Assembly (NCBI GenBank): GCA_900770395.1
Contig: CAAGKM010000043.1
Location: forward strand, 1-64,000
DNA: 64,000 bases
Direction of reading: 5' to 3'
From: an uncultured Prevotella sp.
GTDB taxonomy: Bacteria > Bacteroidota > Bacteroidia > Bacteroidales > Bacteroidaceae
Part shown: piece by piece, positions 26,103 through 34,962 of the stretch
Numbering within the stretch: the first letter of the stretch is position 1
Layout: each line of letters begins with the position of its first letter
Notes under the pieces: generated by a model
Database searches by the model: none
What the model was told of the DNA's origin: nothing
The model's input: the letters and a program-made list of their open reading frames with translations, nothing else
Program-made: the position numbers and the translations under genes

Positions 26103-27200
26103 ATGACATTATATCCGAAACTAATAACAGATGCACTTGCAACTGTTGTTTATCCTGGTACGAAGAAAGACCTTATAACAAGCGAGATGCTTGCCGACGA
26201 TGTGCGCATTGACGGAATGAAGGTGAAGTTCACGCTGATATTCCCGCGCGACACCGACCCGTTCCTCAAATCTACAGTGAAGGCTGCCGAGGCAGCCATA
26301 CACTATCATGTGTCGAAAGATGTGGAGGTGACAATCGAACTTGAATATAAGAGCAAGCCGCGCCCCGAAGTGGGTAAGCTGTTGCCGCAGGTGAAGAACG
26401 TGATTGCTGTGAGTAGCGGCAAGGGTGGAGTGGGCAAGAGTACGGTCAGTGCTAACCTTGCCATCGCGCTTGCACGGCTGGGCTACAAGGTAGGATTGTT
26501 GGATGCCGACATCTTCGGTCCGTCTATGCCCAAGATGTTTCATGTGGAGGAGGAGCGTCCTTATGCAGTTGAGGTGGACGGCCGTCAACTGATAGAGCCG
26601 ATAGAGAAATATGGCGTGAAGCTGTTGAGCATAGGATTCTTTGTAAATTCCGACACTGCCACTCTGTGGCGCGGAGGCATGGCAAGCAACGCATTGAAGC
26701 AGCTCATTGCCGATGCCGACTGGGGCGAGCTTGACTACTTCATTCTCGACACTCCTCCTGGAACGAGCGACATACACCTCACCCTGCTGCAGACTCTCGC
26801 CATCACTGGTGCGGTGATTGTGAGCACTCCGCAGAGCGTGGCTCTTGCCGATGCGCGCAAGGGCATCGACATGTACCGCAATGAGAAGGTCAACGTGCCC
26901 ATCCTCGGACTGGTGGAAAATATGGCGTGGTTTACTCCTGCCGAACTTCCCGAGAACAAATACTATATCTTTGGAAAGGATGGCTGCAAGAACCTCGCAA
27001 AGGAAATGAACACTCCGCTATTGGCACAGATTCCTTTGGTGCAGAGCATCTGCGAGAGCGGCGATGCCGGTGAGCCTGCCGCCACAAAGGTTGACACTGT
27101 GACAGGACAGGCGTTCATCGCACTTGCGCAGGCTGTGGTGACTGTCACCAACCGCCGCAATGCCGAGCAGGCTCCTACTAAGATTGTGGGAGTGAAATGA
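26103..27200 (+). CDS. mrp: Mrp/NBP35-family P-loop ATPase, iron-sulfur carrier
   Basis: 365 aa. The N-terminal MIP18/DUF59 domain (about 1-90) is followed by a MinD/ParA-like ATPase with the deviant Walker A SSGKGGVGKSTVSANLA (about 101-117), VGLLDADIFGPSMP and DYFILDTPPGTSD. Mrp proteins bind and hand on [4Fe-4S] clusters. The usual CxxC after ENMA is absent here (ENMAWFTPAELPENKYY), a variant I believe is normal in Bacteroidetes. It starts 13 bases after the DUF1573 gene, so it may share that transcript although it is a cytosolic housekeeping protein. Confidence 0.93.
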   Translation: MTLYPKLITDALATVVYPGTKKDLITSEMLADDVRIDGMKVKFTLIFPRDTDPFLKSTVKAAEAAIHYHVSKDVEVTIELEYKSKPRPEVGKLLPQVKNVIAVSSGKGGVGKSTVSANLAIALARLGYKVGLLDADIFGPSMPKMFHVEEERPYAVEVDGRQLIEPIEKYGVKLLSIGFFVNSDTATLWRGGMASNALKQLIADADWGELDYFILDTPPGTSDIHLTLLQTLAITGAVIVSTPQSVALADARKGIDMYRNEKVNVPILGLVENMAWFTPAELPENKYYIFGKDGCKNLAKEMNTPLLAQIPLVQSICESGDAGEPAATKVDTVTGQAFIALAQAVVTVTNRRNAEQAPTKIVGVK

Positions 27201-27276
27201 TTTAGTGTTCAGTGTTTAGTGTTCAGTGTTTAATGCTCTGTGAAAAGGTTATTTGCTCAATTGAACACTAAACACT
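27201..27276. terminator. Hairpin of 7-bp repeats between convergent mrp and ispH
   Basis: Directly after the mrp stop (27198-27200) heptamers close to agtgttc/agtgttt are repeated. A 14-base stretch at 27211-27224 is the exact reverse complement of 27263-27276, which lies in the last codons of ispH. A transcript from either side would fold into this stem, so a bidirectional terminator is likely. Confidence 0.65.
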
Positions 27277-28114
27277 CTTTACATTTCTCCATCAGCCATT
27301 TGGGAGTGCTTGTGGCTCCGCAGATGCCGATGGTCTTTATGCCTTCAAGCCATGAAGCGTCGATCTCCTCTGGTCCCTCTATCAGGTGACTGTTGGGATT
27401 GACGCTTTTGCATTCGTTGAACAACACCTTGCCGTTGCTCGACTTGCGTCCGCACACAAACAGTATGAGGTCGTGGCGTGTGGCAAACTGAGATATGTTT
27501 GGCATGCGGTTTGCCACTTGTCGGCAGATGGTGTCAAAGCTCCTGAATGTGGCTGTGGGCGATATGTGCTCCTGAATGTAGTTGATGATTTTATGAAACT
27601 CGTCGAGGCTCTTGGTGGTCTGGCTGTAGAGATAGATGTCGCGTGAGAAGTCAAGGCGTGTCACGTCATCGAATTTCTCTATCACTATGGCGTTCTGCTG
27701 TGTCTGTCCCACCAGTCCCAGCACCTCAGCGTGGCCGTTCTTGCCGAAGATTACAATCTGTGCGTCTGGCTCGCTGTCATACTGCTTCTTTATGCGGCGC
27801 TGCAACTGCAGCACCACAGGACAGGTGGCATCGATAATCTCGATGTTGTTGCGCTTTGCCAGCTCGTAGGTTGAGGGTGGCTCACCGTGGGCGCGCAGCA
27901 GCACCTTTACATCGTGCAGCTTCTCCATATCGTCATGGTTGATGGTGATGAGTCCGAGGCGTTTCAGTCGGTCACACTCCATGCCGTTGTGTACAATGTC
28001 GCCGAGACAATACAGCTTTGTGCCTTTGGCTAATTCTTCCTCGGCTTTCTTTATGGCGGTGGTCACCCCGAAGCAGAAACCGCTGCCGTTGTCAATCTCT
28101 ATCTGATAGTTCAT
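27257..28114 (-). CDS. ispH: 4-hydroxy-3-methylbut-2-enyl diphosphate reductase
   Basis: 285 aa. Last enzyme of the MEP isoprenoid pathway, making IPP and DMAPP. The three [4Fe-4S] cysteines are present: C14 (GSGFCFGV), C98 (IDATCPVV) and C197 (FDTICRQV). Also visible are VHNGMECDRL, RAHGEPP and GRKSSNGKVLF, and the late CGATSTPKWL. It is the stand-alone form, without the S1-domain fusion seen in some bacteria. The start overlaps the end of the DegT aminotransferase gene by four bases, so the two are translationally coupled. The last six codons are made of the heptamer repeat shared with the mrp 3' end. Confidence 0.96.
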   Translation of the reverse strand: MNYQIEIDNGSGFCFGVTTAIKKAEEELAKGTKLYCLGDIVHNGMECDRLKRLGLITINHDDMEKLHDVKVLLRAHGEPPSTYELAKRNNIEIIDATCPVVLQLQRRIKKQYDSEPDAQIVIFGKNGHAEVLGLVGQTQQNAIVIEKFDDVTRLDFSRDIYLYSQTTKSLDEFHKIINYIQEHISPTATFRSFDTICRQVANRMPNISQFATRHDLILFVCGRKSSNGKVLFNECKSVNPNSHLIEGPEEIDASWLEGIKTIGICGATSTPKWLMEKCKECLVFN

Positions 28115-29217
28115 AATTTGTAATTCATAATTATCTCAGCCACAGTCATTGCCTCGTCATCGGTCATAGCCTGGCTCATGGGCAGGCTCAGCTCTGTGGC
28201 GTGAATCTGTTCTGTGATGGGCAGTGACATATGTCCGAATTCCTTATGGTAGCATTGCTGGTGGTGAGGCGGGATGGGGTAGTGGATGAGTGTCTGCACC
28301 CCATTGTCGGCAAGATACTGCTGAAGACGGTCACGGCTGTCGCAGAACACAGGATATATGTGATACACATTCTGTTCCTTGGGCAGAGCCGACGGACGTG
28401 TGATGAGCGGATTGGTTATCATATTGTCGTATATATCCGCTATTTGTTGCCGGCGACTGTTTGCTTCATCAAGATGGCGCAGCTTCACTGTGAGCACGGC
28501 AGCTTGAATCTCGTCGAGACGGCTGTTGCGCCCCTTGTATCGGAATACGTATTTCTTCGTTGAGCCATAATTTGCCAATGCCCTTACGGTGTCGGCAAGG
28601 TCACGGTCGTTGGTGGTCACGGCACCTCCGTCTCCCAAGCAGCCAAGGTTCTTACCTGGATAAAAGCTGTGCCCCGCGGCATCACCCAAGGCTCCCGTGC
28701 GTACATTATTATATATACAGCCGTGAGCCTGTGCATTGTCCTCCACAAGTCTCAGATTGTGCCGTTTGCAAATTCCGCCTATTCTCTCAGTATATGAGCA
28801 GCGCCCATACAGATGCACAATCATTATCGACCGTGTGCGCTCCGTTATTGCTTGCTCTATCCTGCTGTCGTCAATCTCTAAGGTGTCAAGCCGCGGCTCA
28901 ACGGGCACGGGCTTCAGTCTGTTCTCTGTTATGGCAAGTATAGATGCAATGTAGGTGTTGGCAGGCACTATCACCTCATCGCCAGGCGCCATCACTCCCA
29001 TCTCGATGTACGCCCTGTAAATAAGCGTGAGCGCATCCAGCCCGTTTGCGCAGCCCACACTGTGCTCTGTGCCTATATACTTCGCATATTCCTGCTCAAA
29101 CATCCTGTTTGCCTCACCTTGCAGATACCATCCTGACCTCACCGTGTCGGTAACCGCCTTTTCTATCTCGTCGGCATATAGAGCGTTGACACTCTTTAAA
29201 TCCAAGAATTTAATCAT
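28111..29217 (-). CDS. DegT/DnrJ/EryC1 family sugar aminotransferase
   Basis: 368 aa. PLP-dependent fold I enzyme that aminates keto-sugars bound to nucleotides. Family motifs are VGCANGLDALTLIYRA near the start, EDNAQAHGC (cofactor-binding Asp), HSFYPGKNLGCLGDGGAVTT containing the PLP lysine, and RNSRLDEIQAAVL. The closest-looking relatives make 3- or 4-amino-deoxyhexoses for surface polysaccharides. It overlaps ispH and has its own promoter (29274-29304), 175 bases beyond the end of the sugar transferase gene. It is plausibly the outermost gene of the polysaccharide locus, which supports an amino sugar in the polymer. Confidence 0.9.
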   Translation of the reverse strand: MIKFLDLKSVNALYADEIEKAVTDTVRSGWYLQGEANRMFEQEYAKYIGTEHSVGCANGLDALTLIYRAYIEMGVMAPGDEVIVPANTYIASILAITENRLKPVPVEPRLDTLEIDDSRIEQAITERTRSIMIVHLYGRCSYTERIGGICKRHNLRLVEDNAQAHGCIYNNVRTGALGDAAGHSFYPGKNLGCLGDGGAVTTNDRDLADTVRALANYGSTKKYVFRYKGRNSRLDEIQAAVLTVKLRHLDEANSRRQQIADIYDNMITNPLITRPSALPKEQNVYHIYPVFCDSRDRLQQYLADNGVQTLIHYPIPPHHQQCYHKEFGHMSLPITEQIHATELSLPMSQAMTDDEAMTVAEIIMNYKL

Positions 29218-29273
29218 GGTTGTAAATCCAAATTATTGCATCTTAAGTTCAGCCTAACTTCAATACATTTTTG

Positions 29274-29304
29274 CAAAATTACTAATAAACAAACACAGAA
29301 CAAA
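29274..29304 (-). promoter_or_regulatory. Promoter of the degT-ispH pair
   Basis: Minus strand TTTG (29301-29304), 19-base spacer, TAATTTTG (29274-29281), 57 bases before the ATG. Confidence 0.7.
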
Positions 29305-29392
29305 ATAAAGGTGAACTTTTTTAATGTTTTTTGGGTTTTGATTTACGAAGGTGAATTCCATATGCAAGTGCGAAGTTCAGATATTTTTCTAT

Positions 29393-29968
29393 CTAAATCT
29401 TTTTTCCTCCCACAATCTTAAGGAAAGTCTTAATAAGAATCTTCATGTCAAACCACAAAGAACTATGCTCAAGATAATAGAGGTCAAGCTCCAGACGGCG
29501 AAGCATCTTCTCCATCGTGTCCGTATATCCGTTATACAGTGTGGCGTAAGAAGTCACACCTGGTCTTATTTGATATAGAAGTTCATAACGCGGGTCATGC
29601 TCCATAATCTTGTCAATAAAATATTTGCGCTCAGGACGCGGCCCGATGAATGCCATATCTCCCCTGAGTACGTTCCATAACTGTGGCAGCTCATCAAGAT
29701 GATGCTTGCGCAGCCATCCGCCAAAAGGTGTAAGTCGCTCATCATCTTTTTCTGCCAACTGTGGTATACCGTCTTTCTCAGCCTCTTCTTTCATTGTCCT
29801 GAATTTCAGAATCATGAATGGTTTGCCGCCTTTGCCGATGCGCTCTTGTGAGAATATCACAGATCCGCCGTCCTCTTTTCTTATTCCTATGTAACAAACT
29901 AAAAACAGAGGCGAAAATATGATAAGGCATATCAATGCCAGCAGAAAGTCAAAAGTACGTTTTGTCAT
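29393..29968 (-). CDS. Initiating sugar-phosphate transferase (monotopic phosphoglycosyl transferase)
   Basis: 191 aa, the short PglC/WcaJ-core form. An N-terminal re-entrant hydrophobic helix (FDFLLALICLIIFSPLFLVC) is followed by the catalytic core: VIFSQERIGKGGKPFMILKF, then RTMKEEAEKDG, LRKHHLDELPQLWNVLRGD containing the Asp-Glu pair, and FIGPRPERKYF. It transfers a sugar-1-phosphate to undecaprenyl phosphate. It overlaps the upstream MraY/WecA-like gene by four bases; having both kinds of initiating enzyme side by side is unusual but seen in Bacteroides capsule loci. Confidence 0.92.
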   Translation of the reverse strand: MTKRTFDFLLALICLIIFSPLFLVCYIGIRKEDGGSVIFSQERIGKGGKPFMILKFRTMKEEAEKDGIPQLAEKDDERLTPFGGWLRKHHLDELPQLWNVLRGDMAFIGPRPERKYFIDKIMEHDPRYELLYQIRPGVTSYATLYNGYTDTMEKMLRRLELDLYYLEHSSLWFDMKILIKTFLKIVGGKKI

Positions 29969-31101
29969 TTCTTTTCCTCTTCTTTTATCGAAACCAAAAA
30001 CGTCTGGTTGCCTTGTTTTCTTATTCTATGATTTATATAATAATGAAAGATTCCCCACAGCAGAATGTCAATACATATAATGGTGGTTTGAGAGTATAAG
30101 GAAATCAGCGATATGTTGCATATAATAAATAAAACAGCTGTTACAAGTATTGCCGCCAATGCCTGATGTTGTGTCAGTCCTGCGCGCATGAGCTTGTGGT
30201 GGATATGGTTTTTGTCAGCTCCGAAGATTGGCTGCCGGTGCATCATGCGTGCCAGTATCACCCTGCATACATCGAATGTGGGCACGATAAGCATCGTGTA
30301 TGCCAGCAGTATGCTGTTTTCTCGGAATGGCAGTACACACGGATTGTTCATGGAGAATTTCACGAAAAGGAAGCCGAGAATAAAACCGAGCGTAAGACTG
30401 CCTGAGTCCCCCATGAAAATTTTCGTGTGCTTTTGTGCATTACCTCCAAGATTGTATCTTAGAAAAGCCACAAGTACACCCATTAATGCCGCAATCAGCA
30501 TGCAGTAAAGCATCAGTTCGTCAATAAAAAAACATATAAGAAAGCCTCCTAATGCAATTAATGATAATCCCGCGGACAATCCGTCAATGCCGTCGATGAG
30601 GTTTATCGCATTGCAGATAAAGACAATAACAAACACAGTGAGTGGAGCGCCTACGAAAAAAGGAATATCATATATCCCGAGAAATCCGTATAGATTGTTG
30701 ATGTATAGATTTCCGATAAAGGGCAGCAGTGAGACCGCCGTTATTTGTACTATAAATTTAGTTTGTGCTGTGAGTCCAATGATATCGTCGAGCACTCCTA
30801 AGAGATAAATAATGGTAAGGCTGATGAAGAACACCACAGACCAAACACTGAATTGCAGTTCCATTTCAGTTGTGGAATGGCTCATTATCATCACAACCAC
30901 ACACAATGTTATCAGCATGCTTGGTATGAAGGTGACGCCGCCAAGCCTCGGCACTGCCGTTGTATGTACTTTTCTTATGTCAGGCTGGTCAAATAATTTA
31001 TGTCTTTGGCTATAAGATATAATGTAGGGGATGGTTGCAAATCCACATCCCATGCTTATTATAAAGGCTCCTAATATGTATATAATATCGTTGATGCTCA
31101 T
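29965..31101 (-). CDS. Undecaprenyl-phosphate sugar-1-phosphate transferase (MraY/WecA family)
   Basis: 378 aa, polytopic (about ten transmembrane helices). Family signatures are RKVHTTAVPRLGGV near residue 45, LLGVLDDIIGL with the acidic pair, NAINLIDGIDGLSAGLS, FMGDSGSLTLGFILG and the histidine loop ADKNHIHHKLM. It probably transfers GlcNAc-1-P or a related sugar to the lipid carrier to begin repeat-unit assembly. It is the first gene of a two-gene unit with the small transferase. No clear -33/-7 pair is visible upstream, where hipBA lies in the opposite orientation. Confidence 0.92.
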   Translation of the reverse strand: MSINDIIYILGAFIISMGCGFATIPYIISYSQRHKLFDQPDIRKVHTTAVPRLGGVTFIPSMLITLCVVVMIMSHSTTEMELQFSVWSVVFFISLTIIYLLGVLDDIIGLTAQTKFIVQITAVSLLPFIGNLYINNLYGFLGIYDIPFFVGAPLTVFVIVFICNAINLIDGIDGLSAGLSLIALGGFLICFFIDELMLYCMLIAALMGVLVAFLRYNLGGNAQKHTKIFMGDSGSLTLGFILGFLFVKFSMNNPCVLPFRENSILLAYTMLIVPTFDVCRVILARMMHRQPIFGADKNHIHHKLMRAGLTQHQALAAILVTAVLFIICNISLISLYSQTTIICIDILLWGIFHYYINHRIRKQGNQTFLVSIKEEEKK

Positions 31102-31498
31102 TATCCGAATTGTTTCTTTTTTGCTTGTTATGGTAGTTGTTATATACTACTTTGATATTAATAACTAAATAAATGCGTAAATATTGTATTATAGGTTAAG
31201 AGTTTTTGTGTTTGGCGTTATCTATCTTGTTTGAATTGTTTAGGCGGAGAAACAAAGGTGAAACCAACTGTCATGCGCTGCTATATGAGCCGTCCATTAC
31301 AAAAGAGTTCAAAAAGAGTATAAGTTTCTTAAAAGACATGATAGCTAATGTTAATGTTTGTGAAATTTACACTTTGCAAAAACGATTTTTTTGCAAACTA
31401 AAAGGAAATCATTAAATTTGCATGTTAAATTAACGTATGGAATAATTAAACATAGATATATAATATATAAATAAACGTATAGAATAAGTAAAAACGTT
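31102..31498 (+). promoter_or_regulatory. Divergent intergenic region with the hipBA promoter and candidate operators
   Basis: TTTG (31390-31393), 19-base spacer and TAAATTTG (31413-31420) form a promoter for hipBA. Downstream, AACGTATGGAATAA (from 31432) and AACGTATAGAATAA (from 31474) are near-identical direct repeats 42 bases apart, candidate HipB-binding sites. A third partial match, AACGTTAT, overlaps the hipB start. The remaining part (31102-31385) is AT-rich; an open frame at 31206-31415 has no coding features. Confidence 0.6.
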
Positions 31499-31801
31499 AT
31501 GAATGACTATTATGAGTATTCCATTCCCGAACTGATAGCCCTTTTGGGACAGAGGTTTAAGGATTATCGTCTCAGATCTGAGATGACGCAAAAGGATGTT
31601 GCCGAGCAATCAGGCATTACCATTAATACTATTCATAAATTCGAGAATGGTAAGGCTGGAAATATGTCTTTAGGTACCCTCCTGTTATTGATGAAAGCCA
31701 TAGGTTGTATAAACCAATTAGGTGAGATAATGCCAGAATTGCCGGAGTCAGCATATCTTATTAATGATGGAAAGAAAATTCAACGCATAAGACACAAATA
31801 G
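31499..31801 (+). CDS. hipB: HipB-like antitoxin, XRE-type helix-turn-helix
   Basis: 100 aa. The XRE/Cro HTH covers about residues 15-70: LRSEMTQKDVAEQSGITINT and IHKFENGKAGNMSLGTLLLL. It lies two bases before the hipA-like gene, so the pair forms a classical antitoxin-first operon. It should bind its own promoter, where near-identical direct repeats are seen, and neutralise the kinase. It is located on the plus strand between two minus-strand blocks of polysaccharide genes. Confidence 0.88.
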   Translation: MNDYYEYSIPELIALLGQRFKDYRLRSEMTQKDVAEQSGITINTIHKFENGKAGNMSLGTLLLLMKAIGCINQLGEIMPELPESAYLINDGKKIQRIRHK

Positions 31802-31803
31802 TT

Positions 31804-33297
31804 ATGATTACACATTCGTTAAAAGTTCTCCTTTGGGGACAGGAAATCGGTCGATTGTCGTGGGATGGCAAGCGTGGGGTCAGTTATTTCGAGTATAGCC
31901 GTGAGTTTATGCAAGGGAAACTGGATGCTTTCCCACTTGTGGCATCTATCACATCGCCTATAAGCAAAAGACCAATAATAGGTGACAAAGAGATGGCGCA
32001 GTATCATAAACTTCCGCCTTTCCTTGCTGATTCGTTGCCCGATGCTTGGGGAAATCAGGTGTTTGAGTGCTGGCGTATAGAGCAGGGTATTCGTAGTCAA
32101 AACATTACGCCGTTGGATATTCTTTCGTTCATCGGTAAACGAGGTATGGGTGCCTTGGAGTTCATTCCAGAATCATCGGGTATAAAAGAATCGGAAGTGC
32201 TGAATCTCAAGTCTCTAACAAATCTTGCACAACGTATTTTTATTGAGCGGGAGAATGTGAGAATTCTTCCTGATGAATCATTGGCTATGCAGTCATTGAT
32301 TGCTGTCGGAACATCAGCTGGAGGACGTCAGCCTAAAGCAATTGTAGCAATAAATAATAAAACTGGTGAGATTCGTTCTGGACAAATTGAAGGTTTGAAG
32401 GGCTTTGAGTATAGTATAATTAAGTTCGGAGACCCAGAGCGTTCCTCTGCAGAATTGGAAATGGCTTACTATGAGATGGCTATAGATGCAGGTATAAAAA
32501 TGATGCCGTGCCGGTTGATAGCAGTGGAGGGCAAACATCATTTTGTTACGCTCCGCTTTGACCGTGAAAAAGGCTGCAAACTTCACATGCAGACGCTGGC
32601 GGCTCTTTATCCTGAGGCAGACAGCTATGAGAAATTGCTGATGGTATGTCGTAAGATGCGATTGCCGGAATCTACGCAGGAGGAGGTGTTCCGTCGTATG
32701 GTTTTCAATATTCTTGCCAATAACACGGATGACCATAACAAGAACTTCTCATTCTTGATGAATAAGGAAGGTCGTTGGCGTCTGTCACCAGCCTACGATA
32801 TGACCTATATTTTCAATACTGGAGGTTTCCTTCCAGAGACAAATCATTGTCTGCTTATGCGTGGAAAGTTGTACGGTCATACAAAGAATGACGTGCTGAT
32901 GTTGGCAAAAGAGAATGGCATACGCAAGGCAGAAGCAATCATACAGCAGGTAGCTGATGCTATCACACGTTTTCGTACCTTTGCACAAAAACATGGCGTT
33001 CAAGACAGGTGGATAAATGCTGTGGAGAAAACTCTTAACAGTCATCTTGTGTCATGGGAATACGCTCTATTCCGCACGCCTGCCAATTCTTTTGAGATTG
33101 AAGGACGACTGTTTGCAGATGTACGTATAGAGCAGGCGTACAGGGGAAACCTCCATCTTTATGTCACTGAAGAGGGCAAAGAGCGTAAATTTGTTATAAG
33201 TAAGAGTAAACCAGAATATGAAATGATACAATCTATGGGGACGGAGAACCTAACAGAAGATGATTTCTGTAGAATGATAAAAAAATACATGATGTAA
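31804..33297 (+). CDS. hipA: HipA-like serine/threonine kinase toxin
   Basis: 497 aa. The N-terminal subdomain begins LKVLLWGQEIGRLSWDGKRG and the HipA-C kinase core follows. The loop ILANNTDDHNKNFSFL places Asp at 309 and Asn at 314, and AYDMTY places an Asp at 332, the same numbers as the catalytic and Mg-binding Asp of E. coli HipA. The phosphate-binding region is GTSAGGRQPKAIV (about 177-189). E. coli HipA phosphorylates glutamyl-tRNA synthetase and causes persistence; the target here is unknown. A C-terminal extension of about 50 residues (after 440) exceeds the E. coli length (440). The kinase looks intact. Confidence 0.92.
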   Translation: MITHSLKVLLWGQEIGRLSWDGKRGVSYFEYSREFMQGKLDAFPLVASITSPISKRPIIGDKEMAQYHKLPPFLADSLPDAWGNQVFECWRIEQGIRSQNITPLDILSFIGKRGMGALEFIPESSGIKESEVLNLKSLTNLAQRIFIERENVRILPDESLAMQSLIAVGTSAGGRQPKAIVAINNKTGEIRSGQIEGLKGFEYSIIKFGDPERSSAELEMAYYEMAIDAGIKMMPCRLIAVEGKHHFVTLRFDREKGCKLHMQTLAALYPEADSYEKLLMVCRKMRLPESTQEEVFRRMVFNILANNTDDHNKNFSFLMNKEGRWRLSPAYDMTYIFNTGGFLPETNHCLLMRGKLYGHTKNDVLMLAKENGIRKAEAIIQQVADAITRFRTFAQKHGVQDRWINAVEKTLNSHLVSWEYALFRTPANSFEIEGRLFADVRIEQAYRGNLHLYVTEEGKERKFVISKSKPEYEMIQSMGTENLTEDDFCRMIKKYMM

Positions 33298-33453
33298 TCG
33301 TGAGATTTTAATTTATTTCCGCATTAGGGAGAGCGGCAAAAGGAATACAATTCTGCCAGTTATATAGATTTAACATTCGTTCTTCAACCATCGAACTTAT
33401 GCTCATCGGTCAATGAACTTATGTTTTCAAAAAAGTCAGTATATATAGTGTTT

Positions 33454-34269
33454 TTATTTAAATCGTATTTTTGAGATTGTCACTTCACATATTTTATATA
33501 TATATCGCAGTGAAAGCAAGGCCGCGCATGAGCGAACCTTGTTGTCGTGGAGAGCCCGAAGATGGTCACGCATAATCTGACGGTGACTTCTCAGTCCAGA
33601 TGACGAGGCTCCTCCAGTGCGCATGGTCACAAAGTCTAAATGCAAATATTGTATATGTATTTTCTCTATGTAGATAAGCCGTAGTAGACATTCAAAGTCG
33701 GCAGCCACCTTATAGTTTAGATTAAATACCCCATAGCGGTCATACACTTCTTTGCGGCAATAGAATGAAGGGTGGGCAGGCATAAAGCCAAACCGCATCC
33801 AACTGTGTCTGAAAAGTTTGGAACTGTAATATCGTACGCATTTTTTCAGATTCTCATTCTTAACGTAGTGTACATCACCATATATGGCGTCAATATTAGT
33901 ATCGTCCATTGCTGCTGCCACCTGTTCTAGAATATTGTCGGATGTATAGAAATCATCGGAGTTCAATATACCAACGATGTCACCTGTACATTTTGCGATA
34001 CCCTTGTTCATGGCATCATATATGCCTTTGTCTGGTTCTGAGATATAGTGTAGTCTGCCTTGAAACTTGTCCTTATAACTGCGTACAATCTCCATGGTAT
34101 TGTCTTTTGACGCTCCGTCGATAATCCAATACTCATAGTCCTTGTAAGTCTGTGAGAGCACAGACTCCAAGGTGTCGGCAATAGTATTCCCGCTGTTGAA
34201 TGTTGTTGTTACTATTGAAATTGTCATTTTGTCAATTTCGTTTTCAATGTTGGCTGTAGATTTTATCAA
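33454..34269 (-). CDS. Family 2 glycosyltransferase
   Basis: 271 aa. GT-A fold enzyme: SIVTTTFNSGNTIADTLESV at the start, WIIDGASKDNT, KGIYDAMNKGIAKCTGD and the metal-binding GILNSDDFY. The C-terminal half has a short hydrophobic, basic stretch but no clear transmembrane helix. It adds one sugar of the repeat unit on the cytoplasmic face; donor and linkage cannot be read. It is the last gene of the polysaccharide run, overlapping licD by 26 bases. It converges with hipA across 156 bases that hold no gene. Confidence 0.92.
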   Translation of the reverse strand: MIKSTANIENEIDKMTISIVTTTFNSGNTIADTLESVLSQTYKDYEYWIIDGASKDNTMEIVRSYKDKFQGRLHYISEPDKGIYDAMNKGIAKCTGDIVGILNSDDFYTSDNILEQVAAAMDDTNIDAIYGDVHYVKNENLKKCVRYYSSKLFRHSWMRFGFMPAHPSFYCRKEVYDRYGVFNLNYKVAADFECLLRLIYIEKIHIQYLHLDFVTMRTGGASSSGLRSHRQIMRDHLRALHDNKVRSCAALLSLRYIYKICEVTISKIRFK

Positions 34270-34939
34270 TCCATTTCTTGAGCAGACGTTTGCTCTTTTT
34301 CTGTTGACTACTTTCTACAAAGTTGACAGGAAGCATAGCCTTTAGATACTGTATGGCATGCTGTTTGATAAGATTTATGCGTGACATGTTAAACTTGTAG
34401 AACTGGATTGGTGTCTGCCAGTTGTTGCCAAAATAATACTCGAAATATTTCACATAGTTGCGGGGGATAAGGTACATTCCATCCTGAAAAGGATACTCAA
34501 TAAGGTCTGTCACAAAGTCTTTTTCACAGATATCCTGACAGCAATACCATAGATTCTCATTCTCTGGATAAGGTTCATAGAAATATATGTCTATGTATTC
34601 ACCTTTACGTATTATCGACAGGAAACCTCTGCGTTCATAACGTGCAATCTCAAATCCATGTTCACGCAGTTTGAAAAGTATGTCTGTAAATTTTTGCATG
34701 TCCGACTTGTACATAACAAGGTCTATGTCCTCGTCATGGTTTATGAAGTCATTATCTCTTATTGCTCCAAGCAAGGTACCATAAAATAATATGAACTTCA
34801 GCTGTGCCTCGTCGCACACTTTTTTCAGAATTGTAAGGTTCTCTTTTGCTATTGCCTTATTGATGGGCTTTATCCCTTCATATATGGGCACGAACTTGTA
34901 TTTGTACACACCCAGTGATGTCTTTATCTTCAATTTCAT
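34244..34939 (-). CDS. LicD-family phosphotransferase
   Basis: 231 aa. The LicD signature FILFYGTLLGAIRDNDFINH is followed by DEDIDLVMYKSDM with the metal-binding acidic residues, then FEIARYERRGFLSIIRKGEY and IDIYFYEPY. LicD proteins transfer phosphocholine or related phospho-groups from CDP-activated donors to sugars of cell-wall or capsule polymers. The length matches small LicD proteins. In this locus the fusion enzyme at 36825-38636 could make the CDP donor. It lies between two glycosyltransferase genes, overlapping one and 23 bases from the other. Confidence 0.9.
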   Translation of the reverse strand: MKLKIKTSLGVYKYKFVPIYEGIKPINKAIAKENLTILKKVCDEAQLKFILFYGTLLGAIRDNDFINHDEDIDLVMYKSDMQKFTDILFKLREHGFEIARYERRGFLSIIRKGEYIDIYFYEPYPENENLWYCCQDICEKDFVTDLIEYPFQDGMYLIPRNYVKYFEYYFGNNWQTPIQFYKFNMSRINLIKQHAIQYLKAMLPVNFVESSQQKKSKRLLKKWIDKIYSQH

Positions 34940-34962
34940 ATCTTTTTTCTGTGTTGTTTTGT

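Noticed and set aside
27643..29217. Plus-strand open frames opposite ispH and degT
   Set aside because: Shadow frames of two strong minus-strand genes.
31206..31415. Open frame of 69 aa upstream of hipB
   Set aside because: Unconvincing composition, no ribosome-binding context, and it ends across the hipBA promoter.
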